A DNA stretch of 44,825 nucleotides, taken from contig CANFKD010000005.1 in the NCBI GenBank assembly GCA_947447115.1, forward strand, positions 1 to 44,825. Reading direction: 5' to 3'. This DNA comes from Caulobacteraceae bacterium. Its GTDB lineage: Bacteria > Pseudomonadota > Alphaproteobacteria > Caulobacterales > Caulobacteraceae. Both the position numbers and the translations under genes were made by a program. The notes below the pieces were generated by a model. That model saw nothing but the letters and a program-made list of their open reading frames with translations. It was not told where the DNA came from and searched no databases. Below, piece after piece: positions 1-7,424 of this stretch (positions are counted from its first letter, which is position 1; each line of letters opens with the position of its first letter).

Positions 1-12
1 GAGAGCATGGCC

Positions 13-306
13 ATGGCCGAGATCGTCCTGAATGTTGAACTGCGTGAGCGCACTGGTACCGGTGGCGCGCGTGAAACCCGCCGTGCAGGTCATGTACCGG
101 GCGTCGTCTATGGCGGCGGCGCTGAGCCTTTGGCCATTTCGGTCAAGAGCAACGAATTCCGCAAGGCCCTATTGTCCGGCAAGCTGGCTGGCCAACAGGT
201 GACCCTGTCCCACGGCGGCAAGACCCAGAAGGTCGTCGCCAAGGAAATCCAATTCCACCCCGTCAGCGATGAGCCGGTCCATTTCGACCTGCTGCGCGTC
301 AGCTAA
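13..306 (+). CDS. rplY: 50S ribosomal protein L25, short form
   Basis: L25 binds 5S rRNA in the large ribosomal subunit. The protein reads as a complete N-terminal L25 domain (RAGHVPGVVYG, the core IQFHPVSDEPVHFDLLRV) and then stops. Most alphaproteobacterial L25 proteins are about 200 residues, with a second TL5/CTC-type domain after this point; here the frame ends at 97 residues, and only about 170 bp separate it from pth, so that domain is absent rather than shifted out of frame. The ORF track starts at base 7, but GAGAG at bases 1-5 is too close to that ATG and correctly spaced for the ATG at 13, which also gives the usual MAEIVLN N-terminus. Upstream sequence lies outside the window. Identity is certain; the start is less so. 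Confidence 0.9.
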   Translation: MAEIVLNVELRERTGTGGARETRRAGHVPGVVYGGGAEPLAISVKSNEFRKALLSGKLAGQQVTLSHGGKTQKVVAKEIQFHPVSDEPVHFDLLRVS

Positions 307-394
307 TCAAAGCGACCTTTGATCTGCGTTTGCTGAACCGCTAAAGTCTGGCGCTCGCGACGGCTAGATCTGAAACGCTAAGACCCTAATACTG

Positions 395-428
395 CAGGGC
401 GTGCCTTAACGGGCGCGCCCTGTATCTA
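395..428 (+). terminator. Probable intrinsic terminator after rplY
   Basis: An 11-bp stem (CAGGGCGTGCC with GGCGCGCCCTG, one G-T pair) closes a 6-nt loop and is followed by the moderately T-rich TATCTATATT. It lies between rplY and pth and could separate their transcription. The T-tract is imperfect, so it may only attenuate. Confidence 0.6.
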
Positions 429-477
429 TATTCAGGCCCCTATTGGCCCCTGATGGCCCATTGAGAATGGACGCCCC

Positions 478-1113
478 ATGTTGATCTTGGCTGGTCTGGG
501 CAATCCTGGACCGAAATATGAGCGCAATCGCCACAATATCGGCTTTCTCTGCGTCGATGAGATGGCCAGCCGCTGGCGCTTTGGCCCTTGGCGCACCAAG
601 TTTCAGAGCGAGGTCTGCGAGGGCAATATCCAGACCCCCGCAGGCGAGGTTCGCGCCCTGCTGATGAAACCCCAGACCTATATGAACGAAAGTGGCCGCG
701 CGATCTCGGCTGCTGCCAAGTTCTACAAGACCCCGCTCGATCAGGTGGTGGTGTTCCATGACGAGATGGATCTGGCGCCGGGACGTTTCCGCATGAAAAC
801 CGGCGGCGGGGCGGCGGGTCACAATGGCCTTCGCTCAATCATCGGCCAGATGGGTCCCAACTTTCGCCGAGCCCGCATGGGTGTGGGCCATCCGGGCGAC
901 AAGGATATGGTTCTGGGCTGGGTGCTGTCCGATTTTAACAAGGTCGATGGGCCATGGGTTGAAACCCTATGCCGGGCTTGCGCGGACGCCGCCCCCCTGC
1001 TGGCCGCGACCGAAGACGAGAAATATCAGACCGAAGTCATGCGTCTGGCTCCCTCGCCCAAGGCCGATCCGCGCAAGGCGGGCCTGATTGAAGGGGCCAA
1101 ACCCACCAACTGA
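478..1113 (+). CDS. pth: Peptidyl-tRNA hydrolase
   Basis: Pth cleaves the ester bond of peptidyl-tRNAs that drop off stalled ribosomes, recycling tRNA in the cytoplasm. The 211-residue protein has the family signatures in order: GLGNPGPKYERNRHNIGF near the N-terminus (H19 is the catalytic histidine), the KPQTYMNESG segment carrying the substrate-contacting Asn, FHDEMDLAPG with the catalytic-site Asp, and the glycine-rich GGGAAGHNGLRSI loop. Length is normal for alphaproteobacteria, including a polar C-terminal tail. It follows rplY in the same direction, an arrangement often seen in this class, and precedes ychF. The ATG at 478 places the conserved LILAGLGNPG strand at the usual N-terminus. 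Confidence 0.97.
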   Translation: MLILAGLGNPGPKYERNRHNIGFLCVDEMASRWRFGPWRTKFQSEVCEGNIQTPAGEVRALLMKPQTYMNESGRAISAAAKFYKTPLDQVVVFHDEMDLAPGRFRMKTGGGAAGHNGLRSIIGQMGPNFRRARMGVGHPGDKDMVLGWVLSDFNKVDGPWVETLCRACADAAPLLAATEDEKYQTEVMRLAPSPKADPRKAGLIEGAKPTN

Positions 1114-1228
1114 ATAGCCCTGACCCTAGCGCAACATTTGCGCCTTGGCCTTCGCTCGGCCATAAGGGCCTTCGACGCGTCGTTCATAGCGGCGCACCCC
1201 TGTTTTCACCTTCTGATCCGAGGACTCG

Positions 1229-2326
1229 ATGGCGCTCAAAGTCGCAATCGTCGGCCTGCCCAATGTTGGCAAGTCCACCCTATTCAACGCCCTGACCCAG
1301 ACGGCTCAGGCCCAGGCGGCCAACTATCCGTTCTGCACCATTGAGCCCAATGTCGGCGACGTGGCCGTGCCAGAGCCGCGCTTGGACAAGCTGGTGGCCA
1401 TTGCAGGCTCTAAGGAAATCATTCCTGCCCGGATCAACTTTGTTGACGTGGCGGGCCTCGTGCGCGGCGCCTCCAAGGGTGAGGGGCTAGGCAACCAGTT
1501 CCTCGCCAATATCCGCGACTGTGACGCTGTGGCCTTCGTGTCGCGCTGTTTCATCGATGATGACATCACCCATGTTGAGGGCCGCATCGATCCCCTGTCT
1601 GACCTCGAGATCATCGAAACCGAGCTTATGCTCGCCGACCTCGAGAGCCTTGAAAAGCGCATCGTCAATCTCGAAAAACGCGCCAAGGGCGGCGATAAGG
1701 AAAGCATCAACACCCTGCGTCTGGCCAAGCTGGCCCTCGACCAACTGAACGAGGGGCGCCCCGCCCGCGCCGCCAAGATCGAGGCTGACGACGAGAAGGC
1801 CTGGCACATGCTGCAACTTCTGACCTCCTTGCCCGCCCTCTATGTCTGCAATGTCGAAGAAAATAGCGCCGATCAGGGCAATAGCCTGTCCAATCTGGTC
1901 GGTGAGCGGGCGGCGAAGGACAATGCCAAGTCCGTGGTTATCTCCGCCAAGATCGAGAGCGAAATTGCCCTGCTCGACGCCGATGAGCGCGCAGAGTTCC
2001 TCGAAACGCTCGGCCTTGTTGAGCCTGGCCTCAATCGCCTGATCCGCGAAGCCTACAGCCTCTTGGGCCTTCAGACCTATTTCACGGTTGGCCCCAAGGA
2101 GGCCCGCGCCTGGACCATCCATGTCGGTGATACGGCCCCGCAAGCGGCCGGTGTCATCCATACCGACTTCGAAAAGGGCTTCATCCGCGCTGAAACCATC
2201 GCCTTTGACGACTATGTCCGCCTCAATGGCGAACAGGGTGCCAAGGAAGCCGGCCGGATGCGTCTGGAAGGCAAGGAATACAAGGTTCAGGATGGCGACG
2301 TCCTGCATTTCAGATTTACGAGCTAA
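1229..2326 (+). CDS. ychF: Redox-regulated ATPase YchF (Obg family)
   Basis: This is a universally conserved Obg-family P-loop NTPase that prefers ATP, associates with ribosomes and is linked to oxidative stress response. The 365-residue protein has the G1 P-loop GLPNVGKST (about residues 9-17), the G3 DVAGLVRGA, NVEE in place of the GTP-selective NKxD (the feature that gives ATP preference), a coiled helical insert around residues 130-200, and a C-terminal TGS domain ending in DVLHFRF. Its start has GAGGA seven bases upstream. It follows pth by 115 bp, a linkage common in proteobacteria. Downstream is the first palindromic repeat cluster. Long antisense ORFs here are shadows. Confidence 0.97.
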   Translation: MALKVAIVGLPNVGKSTLFNALTQTAQAQAANYPFCTIEPNVGDVAVPEPRLDKLVAIAGSKEIIPARINFVDVAGLVRGASKGEGLGNQFLANIRDCDAVAFVSRCFIDDDITHVEGRIDPLSDLEIIETELMLADLESLEKRIVNLEKRAKGGDKESINTLRLAKLALDQLNEGRPARAAKIEADDEKAWHMLQLLTSLPALYVCNVEENSADQGNSLSNLVGERAAKDNAKSVVISAKIESEIALLDADERAEFLETLGLVEPGLNRLIREAYSLLGLQTYFTVGPKEARAWTIHVGDTAPQAAGVIHTDFEKGFIRAETIAFDDYVRLNGEQGAKEAGRMRLEGKEYKVQDGDVLHFRFTS

Positions 2327-2382
2327 AACAGATCGGGTCGCGTCATTGCGAGACGCGGGTGGGCCACTTTGCGCCTGAGTGC

Positions 2383-2434
2383 AAGGGTCTGGATCCCCGC
2401 CTGCGCGGGGAATACGGAAAATAAGAAAACAAGG
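2383..2434. repeat. Type D palindromic repeat
   Basis: The sequence AAGGGTCTGGATCCCCGC continues through a short CCCCGC/GCGGGG hairpin and ends in AGAAAACAAGGCC. A near-identical copy is at 43433-43485. Just before it, at 2339-2353, is a half copy of the GCGTCATTGCGAG repeat (type C). It belongs to a cluster filling the convergent ychF/asnB gap (2327-2652). Confidence 0.75.
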
Positions 2435-2517
2435 CCCTCACCCAACCCTCTCCCACAGGGAGTGCGCTTGTCGGTTCTAGCCCTCGCCCCCTTGGGGGAG
2501 AGGGTTGGGTGAGGGGG
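2429..2517. repeat. Type A palindromic repeat
   Basis: Perfect 20-bp inverted arms (CCCTCACCCAACCCTCTCCC at 2435-2454 and its complement at 2496-2515) flank a centre that also folds. A second copy with the same arms is at 23177-23268, and a decayed half copy is near 43323. As RNA this would make a very stable hairpin from either strand. Confidence 0.85.
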
Positions 2518-2545
2518 TCATCCCCTGCCCTATCCATTGATCAAA

Positions 2546-2653
2546 ACAAGGCTCCCTACGGCCCTTCGGGCCACTTCCCCCAGAGGGGGAAGATTTACCG
2601 CTCCAAGATCTTCCCCCTCTGGGGGAAGTACCGGCGCAGCCGGGGTAGGGGGT
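2546..2653. repeat. Type B palindromic repeat
   Basis: The core consists of 21-bp inverted arms (CTTCCCCCAGAGGGGGAAGAT and its complement), each arm being itself nearly palindromic. Outside them are two small hairpins (GGCCCTTCGGGCC on one side, CCGGCGCAGCCGG on the other), and the ends read AACAAGGC and GGGGTAGGGGG. Other copies are near 16289, 38731, 43150 and 43477. Confidence 0.85.
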
Positions 2654-4389
2654 CAGGCCACCAGCGCCCGCAGCGCCTCATCCGGCTCAGCGCCCTCGAC
2701 GTGGATGGCGTACCAGACCGCATAGAACAGCAAGGGCCAGCGGCTCGAGGCGTGGGCATCGTCGGTGAAGACGGCACGGACGGCGCTCTGATCACAGACC
2801 TGCGCCACACCAGCGCTGGCGGCAATCCGTGGCCCCAGCTCGGCAGCGCGCGGCGCAATCCAAGCAGCGACGGGAACCGTAAAGCCCTTCTTCTTGGCAA
2901 AGGGCTCGGCCGCAGGACAATGACGCGCCAGCCATTGACGCAGGATCCACTTGCCCATACGTCCCCGCACCTTGAGACGGTCTGGCAGATGAAAGGCGAA
3001 GGCCGCCACAGCCGGGTCGAGGAACGGCGTGCGCCCTTCCAAGCCATGGGCCATCAAACAGCGGTCGAGCTTGAGCAGAAGGTCATTGGGCAGCCAAGTG
3101 GCAATATCGCCATATTGCGCCTCTTGCAGAGGGGTCAGCCCTTTGGGGGCCTTTGCCGCTTGCCGCCAGCGGGCGAGAGCCCCCGCCCCGCCGTCCCGCA
3201 GGAAGGGCGCAAGGACCTGTGGCTCTGCGGCACGCCCACCGAGCCATCTTGGCCTCAGAGCGCGGCGGTAGCGGCCATAGCCGCCGAACAGCTCATCTCC
3301 CCCCTCGCCTGTCAGAACCACCGTCAGATCGTCTCTGGCTGCCTCAGCGAGCCTAAAGGTGGGCAAGGTGGCATAGTCGGTGGTCGGATCATCCAGCGCC
3401 CAAGCCACCTTGGGCAGGAGCCGCCAGAAGTCCTCTTCGGCAAAGGCCACCTCGTGCCAATCCAGATTGAGAGCCCGCGCCACGCGTTCGGCTTGCCCGC
3501 GCTCGTCCTTGGCGCTCCAATCTTCGCCCTTGGGCGGGGTGAAGCCGCAGGTGAAGGCGGTGACAGGGCGTTCATTGAGACGGCTCATCAGGGTGGCGAT
3601 GGTCGCAGAATCCACACCGCCCGACAGGAACAGGCCATAGGGCACGTCTGAACGTTGATGGACCCGAACAGAATCCTCAAGCACTTCATCCAACGCCTTA
3701 AGCACACCCGCCTCGTCGGTGGGAGCAGCACGATTGCGCGGCGGGATGGCCGGACGAATGCGCAGCGGCGAGACCTCACCCTCGATGATCTCGGCAACGA
3801 CGCCCGGCGCAAGACGATGAATCTGCTCAAAGACCGACCCCGTGCCGAGGCTGTAGTTCAGGCTTAACAGTTCCTCGATCCGTTCCTGCACGATCTGGCG
3901 CGGCTCGCCAAGGCGCAAGGCGCGCGGCTCAGAGGCAAAGGCGAAGGTACCGTCCTGCTGCGTCCAATAGAGCGGCTTGATGCCAAAGGGATCGCGTACC
4001 AGCCAGCGCCGGTCGGCCCTATCGATCAGACAGAGGGCATACATGCCGCGCAGCCGATCGAAGGCCACCTCCCCTTCGCGGCCATAGAGGCTCAAGAGGG
4101 GTTCGAAATCTGATCCTGTGGTTAGGCTGCCCGATAGGCCATGGTCTGCGGTCAGCTCGATATAGTTATAGATCTCGCCATTGCCGATCACCGTGCAGCC
4201 TTGGCCATGCAAAGGCTGCCAGCCGCCCTCTAGATCGATGATCGATAGGCGCGCATGGGCAAGGTCCCAGCCCTTGCCCTGCTCGATACGAATACCGTCA
4301 GGGCCGCGATGGGCCAGCGTGGCGGCCATGGCCTTGATCACCGAGCCATCGGTAACCGCCGGGCCAAACCATCCGGCTATGGCGCACAT
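2653..4389 (-). CDS. Asparagine synthase-like glutamine amidotransferase
   Basis: AsnB-family enzymes hydrolyse glutamine at an N-terminal Ntn domain and pass ammonia to an adenylated carboxylate. The start is fixed by chemistry: the nucleophile must be Cys2, so the protein begins MCAIAGWFG at 4389, not at the upstream start in the ORF track. The 578 residues contain the class II amidotransferase domain (HRGPDG, GNGEIYNY), the synthetase PP-loop LFLSGGVDSATIA, GEGGDELFGGYGRYRR, and GRTPFLD near the C-terminus. The start overlaps the end of the upstream glycosyltransferase gene by 13 nt, so the two are co-transcribed. Such pairs are common in surface polysaccharide loci, where the enzyme may amidate a sugar acid or make asparagine; true asparagine synthetase activity is possible but not proven by sequence. 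Confidence 0.9.
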   Translation of the reverse strand: MCAIAGWFGPAVTDGSVIKAMAATLAHRGPDGIRIEQGKGWDLAHARLSIIDLEGGWQPLHGQGCTVIGNGEIYNYIELTADHGLSGSLTTGSDFEPLLSLYGREGEVAFDRLRGMYALCLIDRADRRWLVRDPFGIKPLYWTQQDGTFAFASEPRALRLGEPRQIVQERIEELLSLNYSLGTGSVFEQIHRLAPGVVAEIIEGEVSPLRIRPAIPPRNRAAPTDEAGVLKALDEVLEDSVRVHQRSDVPYGLFLSGGVDSATIATLMSRLNERPVTAFTCGFTPPKGEDWSAKDERGQAERVARALNLDWHEVAFAEEDFWRLLPKVAWALDDPTTDYATLPTFRLAEAARDDLTVVLTGEGGDELFGGYGRYRRALRPRWLGGRAAEPQVLAPFLRDGGAGALARWRQAAKAPKGLTPLQEAQYGDIATWLPNDLLLKLDRCLMAHGLEGRTPFLDPAVAAFAFHLPDRLKVRGRMGKWILRQWLARHCPAAEPFAKKKGFTVPVAAWIAPRAAELGPRIAASAGVAQVCDQSAVRAVFTDDAHASSRWPLLFYAVWYAIHVEGAEPDEALRALVA

Positions 4390-5414
4390 GGCCGGTCTCC
4401 ATAGTGCGCAAACAGGGTCTGCCATTGGGCGACGACCGCGGCTTTGGAAAACTCGCCGTCCATGCGGATCAAACCCTGCTGAACCATCTGATCCCGAAGC
4501 GCAGGCTCAGCCAGTACGCGGCGGGCGGCGGCGGCCAGCGCCGGGGCATCATCGATGGGGACCAGCAATCCATCTTGCCCGGGCCTGATCAATTGTGATG
4601 GGCCTTGGCTGGCCGCCGCGATGACGGGCAAGCTATTGGCCCAGCACTGCATGACCACATTGCCCAAGGGCTCAAACCGGGAGGGGAACAGGCAGGCATC
4701 CGCAGTGCGATAGAGGGCGGCAGCATCATTGCGCCAGCCCAAGAACCGCACCCGCTCTGCGACACCAAGGGACTGCGCCAAGGCCTTAAGCTCGGCCTCT
4801 AGCGGCCCGGTGCCCGCGATCCACAGATAGGCCTCTGGGATCAAGGCCAAGGCCTTTAGGCTAATATCATGGGCCTTTACCGCGTGTAGGCGGCCCATCG
4901 CCAACAGTAAGCGCACATCAGCAGGCGTATCCAGAGCGGCGCGGTCAACCGTTTCAAGCGATCCGGCCTCGGCGAAATTGGGGATATAGTGGACGCGATC
5001 TTGCGGCCAGCCTTGCGCCAAGATCCAATCGGTTATGTCACGCGTATTGCCCACCAAGGCGTCAAAGCCGCGATAATATTTCAAGTCATAATAGCCGCCT
5101 AACCGGCCAATCCGCGCCCATGGGCCCTTTGGCGCGTGGCTGGCGGCACGGTTCATCCAGGCCAGCAGCACCTTGGCCTCAGAGACCCGGGCGACTTGCC
5201 GGATCTTACCCTTGGTGAAGAGGTCCAACTGCCTGCCAAAGCGGGCTATTGTCGTCGGAATTTTTGCGTCCTGAAGCGCGGACTGGCGTACCGCATGGGC
5301 TCGGATCACCGCGACCTGATCGGTTCTCGCGGCGGCCAAGGCCCTCGTCAGGTCCGTGAAATAGGTCTCTGCGCCCCCGTCGATGGCGGAACCCAAAAGT
5401 TGCAGAACGCTCAT
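4377..5414 (-). CDS. GT4-family glycosyltransferase
   Basis: This is a GT-B fold retaining glycosyltransferase, probably using a nucleotide sugar on the cytoplasmic side of the inner membrane. MSVLQLLGSAIDGGAETYFTDL is the expected N-terminus, so I start at the ATG at 5414 (345 residues) rather than the TTG at 5486. The C-terminal half contains LLAMGRLHAVKAHDISLKA, VRFLGWRNDAAALYRTADACLFPSRFEPLGNVVMQ and a GLLVPIDD segment. The usual EX7E motif reads E-PLGNVVM-Q, so the second Glu is Gln, which may affect activity but also occurs as family variation. It overlaps the amidotransferase gene by 13 nt. Donor and acceptor cannot be told from sequence. Confidence 0.85.
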   Translation of the reverse strand: MSVLQLLGSAIDGGAETYFTDLTRALAAARTDQVAVIRAHAVRQSALQDAKIPTTIARFGRQLDLFTKGKIRQVARVSEAKVLLAWMNRAASHAPKGPWARIGRLGGYYDLKYYRGFDALVGNTRDITDWILAQGWPQDRVHYIPNFAEAGSLETVDRAALDTPADVRLLLAMGRLHAVKAHDISLKALALIPEAYLWIAGTGPLEAELKALAQSLGVAERVRFLGWRNDAAALYRTADACLFPSRFEPLGNVVMQCWANSLPVIAAASQGPSQLIRPGQDGLLVPIDDAPALAAAARRVLAEPALRDQMVQQGLIRMDGEFSKAAVVAQWQTLFAHYGDRPCAP

Positions 5415-5516
5415 GAGGACGGACCCTAACCCTATCCGCTCCACGACCCAAGCGGCCTGCGCGGTCTGATCGGGAATTTCCCGCAAAAGACTTGATCAGG
5501 AACATGAAACGGGCGC

Positions 5517-5545
5517 TTGAAGCGGATCGGACTTGCCCCTATAAG
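5517..5545 (+). promoter_or_regulatory. Probable housekeeping promoter of tRNA-Met
   Basis: TTGAAG (5517-5522) and TATAAG (5540-5545) are separated by exactly 17 bp and lie about 26 bp before the mature tRNA 5' end, implying a leader of roughly 19 nt. It also lies just upstream of the minus-strand glycosyltransferase start, so regulation of the two may interact. Confidence 0.6.
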
Positions 5546-5570
5546 CCATCCCTCGCTCGGCAATGCCTTT

Positions 5571-5647
5571 GGCTGGGTAGCTCAGATGGTTAGAGCGGTG
5601 GATTCATAACCCACAGGTCGGCGGTTCGATCCCGCCTCCAGCTACCA
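5571..5647 (+). tRNA. tRNA-Met (CAT)
   Basis: A full cloverleaf with encoded CCA: acceptor GGCTGGG with TCCAGCT (wobble G-U pairs at both ends), D arm GCTC/GAGC, anticodon loop TTCATAA (CAT), T arm GGCGG TTCGATC CCGCC, discriminator A. The anticodon stem GTGGA/CCCAC has an A-C mismatch next to the loop. The D-loop and general pattern match alphaproteobacterial elongator tRNA-Met. It lacks the unpaired first position expected of the initiator; an Ile-tRNA with a lysidine-modified CAT cannot be fully excluded. Confidence 0.93.
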
Positions 5648-5700
5648 AAGGCATGCCGCGGCGATTTCTTAAGGAAATTCAGCTGTTTTGACGGTTGCGA

Positions 5701-7290
5701 CTAGGCAACCGCGCTGGCGTCGGCCTGTGCTACGCCGGTCGTCGAGGCGAGGGCTGCCCGGATCGCATCGCGCAAAATGTCGGATTTGATCGGCTTATCG
5801 ACCACATCGCACATTCCAATGGACAGATATCGCCGAACATCTTCGGGGTCCGCATTGGCAGTCAGGGCAATGATGGGAAGATTTCGCGCAGCAATCGGCA
5901 AGGCGCGGATCGCTAAGGTCGCCTCGACACCATCCATGCGCGGCATCTTTATATCCATCAAGGCCACATCAAAGCGGCCCGTGGCGGCATAGTCTACCGC
6001 CTCAACCCCATCTTCGACGGCCTCAGAGGTGCAACCGAACATCTCGCATAGGGCCTCAGCAACCATGCGGTTGGTGGCATTGTCATCGACCACCAGAACA
6101 TGGGCCCGGATGGCCCCGTCGGAGCCTTCGCCTTTGGGCGCGTTAGACAGGGCAGGATGCGAGGCCAAGGCGGGTGCCAGCACATCAAAGGCGATGTTTG
6201 AGCCAGAACCGACATTGCTCTCGGCCCGGATATTGCCATGCATGACGCCAATGATGCGGTTGCAAAGCGCAAGTCCGACACTTTCCAAGAAGGAGCCGCC
6301 CGCGCGGTCGGGCATAGGCTCAAAGATGCGAGCCAAGCGATTTGCCGCAAGGCTGACGCCGCCATCCCGAATTCGGCCTTCGAGATAGACACCCGCCGCC
6401 TCGACCTTGGCCTTGAGGCTGGCCTCGACAATGCCGCGCGGCGTGACAGACAAGGCCCGCTCGACAAGGGTGTTGAGAAGGCGGCGCATCATTTCAGGGT
6501 CAAGACTGACCGTAAGGTCCTGCGGCCCTTCATAGGACACCATCAGGGTTAGACCGGCCGCTTCCGCCCGAATGCGCCAAGCCTCTTCGAGGTCTGCCAT
6601 GAGGTTGCCGAGGATCACCGGCTCGGGCGCCAAGACAATATCCCCCGCATCAATTCGGCTCAGCGCGGCGGCGTGGCGAACGAGCTGAAGGACCCCTCGG
6701 CCCGTTTCAAGGATGGTGTGAACCTGGGTTCGACCGTCACTGTTCATCGGATGACGCGAGAGCCGCTCAGACAGGCTGATAATGCCCTCTAAGGGGCCAT
6801 CGATCTGATGGGCAACCGCAGAGATGAACAGTTCACGATCTCGGGCTGAACTGCTGGGGATCGTCGAGGATTGGGCGGTTTTGGTTGCCTGAACGCCCCG
6901 CTCAAGCCGAAGGCTCTGTTGCAAGGCGAGCAGGAGCGCCGTGGCGGAAATCACGCCAATATAGGCCCCCTCAGTATCGACCATGATGACACCGGGTGCG
7001 GCATCGCTTGAGCTGCGCATCCGGTCACAAATATCGTCGAGGCCCAGAGCGGCATTGATGATCACCGGATCAGCAAGCGTCATCGCCTGAATAGAACCAC
7101 TCAGAGCGCCATCTTGAAGCAGGCCAAGGGCGAACCGGCCTCTGGTAATCAGGCCAACAGGACGATTGTTCTCGACGACCGGCAATAGCTCTAGCCCCGG
7201 CTCGGTCAGGAACCGGTCAAGCACCTGCGCCCGCCCGGAATCAGGCCCGACCGGCAAGATAGGTTCGCAGAGGGGCAAGGTAACGGACAT
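5701..7290 (-). CDS. CBS-pair / degenerate histidine kinase / receiver hybrid protein
   Basis: This is a cytoplasmic signalling protein of 529 residues with no membrane segment. Residues about 10-125 form a pair of CBS domains, which often bind adenine nucleotides. Residues about 150-210 are a HisKA-like dimerisation helix with H161 in AHQIDGPLEG. Residues about 230-375 are an ATPase-like domain, and about 395-515 an intact receiver with D402/D403, phospho-acceptor D446, T477 and K499. The kinase part is eroded: the residue after the phospho-His is Gln rather than an acidic residue, the N-box reads LVERALSVT with Arg where the metal-binding Asn should be, and DxGxG reads DGGVS. It may act as a phosphatase, a scaffold or a phosphate sink rather than a kinase. 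It lies alone between tRNA-Met and a receptor gene. Confidence 0.85.
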   Translation of the reverse strand: MSVTLPLCEPILPVGPDSGRAQVLDRFLTEPGLELLPVVENNRPVGLITRGRFALGLLQDGALSGSIQAMTLADPVIINAALGLDDICDRMRSSSDAAPGVIMVDTEGAYIGVISATALLLALQQSLRLERGVQATKTAQSSTIPSSSARDRELFISAVAHQIDGPLEGIISLSERLSRHPMNSDGRTQVHTILETGRGVLQLVRHAAALSRIDAGDIVLAPEPVILGNLMADLEEAWRIRAEAAGLTLMVSYEGPQDLTVSLDPEMMRRLLNTLVERALSVTPRGIVEASLKAKVEAAGVYLEGRIRDGGVSLAANRLARIFEPMPDRAGGSFLESVGLALCNRIIGVMHGNIRAESNVGSGSNIAFDVLAPALASHPALSNAPKGEGSDGAIRAHVLVVDDNATNRMVAEALCEMFGCTSEAVEDGVEAVDYAATGRFDVALMDIKMPRMDGVEATLAIRALPIAARNLPIIALTANADPEDVRRYLSIGMCDVVDKPIKSDILRDAIRAALASTTGVAQADASAVA

Positions 7291-7368
7291 GGGGAACGCA
7301 ACGCTTTTGGATACTGTTACGTCACCTTACCCAGGTGGTGTTGCAAAGCCGTTAAGGCACAGTGCACG

Positions 7369-7401
7369 AAAAAGGGGCCGGTGGAGTATTCCACCGGCCC
7401 C
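7369..7401 (-). terminator. Intrinsic terminator of the first TonB receptor gene
   Basis: A perfect 12-bp stem (GGGGCCGGTGGA with its complement, 7374-7401) has a 4-nt loop, and on the minus strand it is followed by TTTTT. It lies 24 bp past the receptor stop codon and separates it from the downstream signalling gene. Confidence 0.92.
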
Positions 7402-7424
7402 GATCCTAGATCATCTATTCAGTC

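Noticed and set aside
1487-2308. 273-residue minus-strand ORF opposite ychF
   Set aside because: Shadow of ychF with no recognisable domain and no ribosome binding site.
2509-3651. 380-residue plus-strand ORF
   Set aside because: It runs through the type B repeat and then antisense to the amidotransferase gene; composition is that of a shadow frame and it shows no domain.
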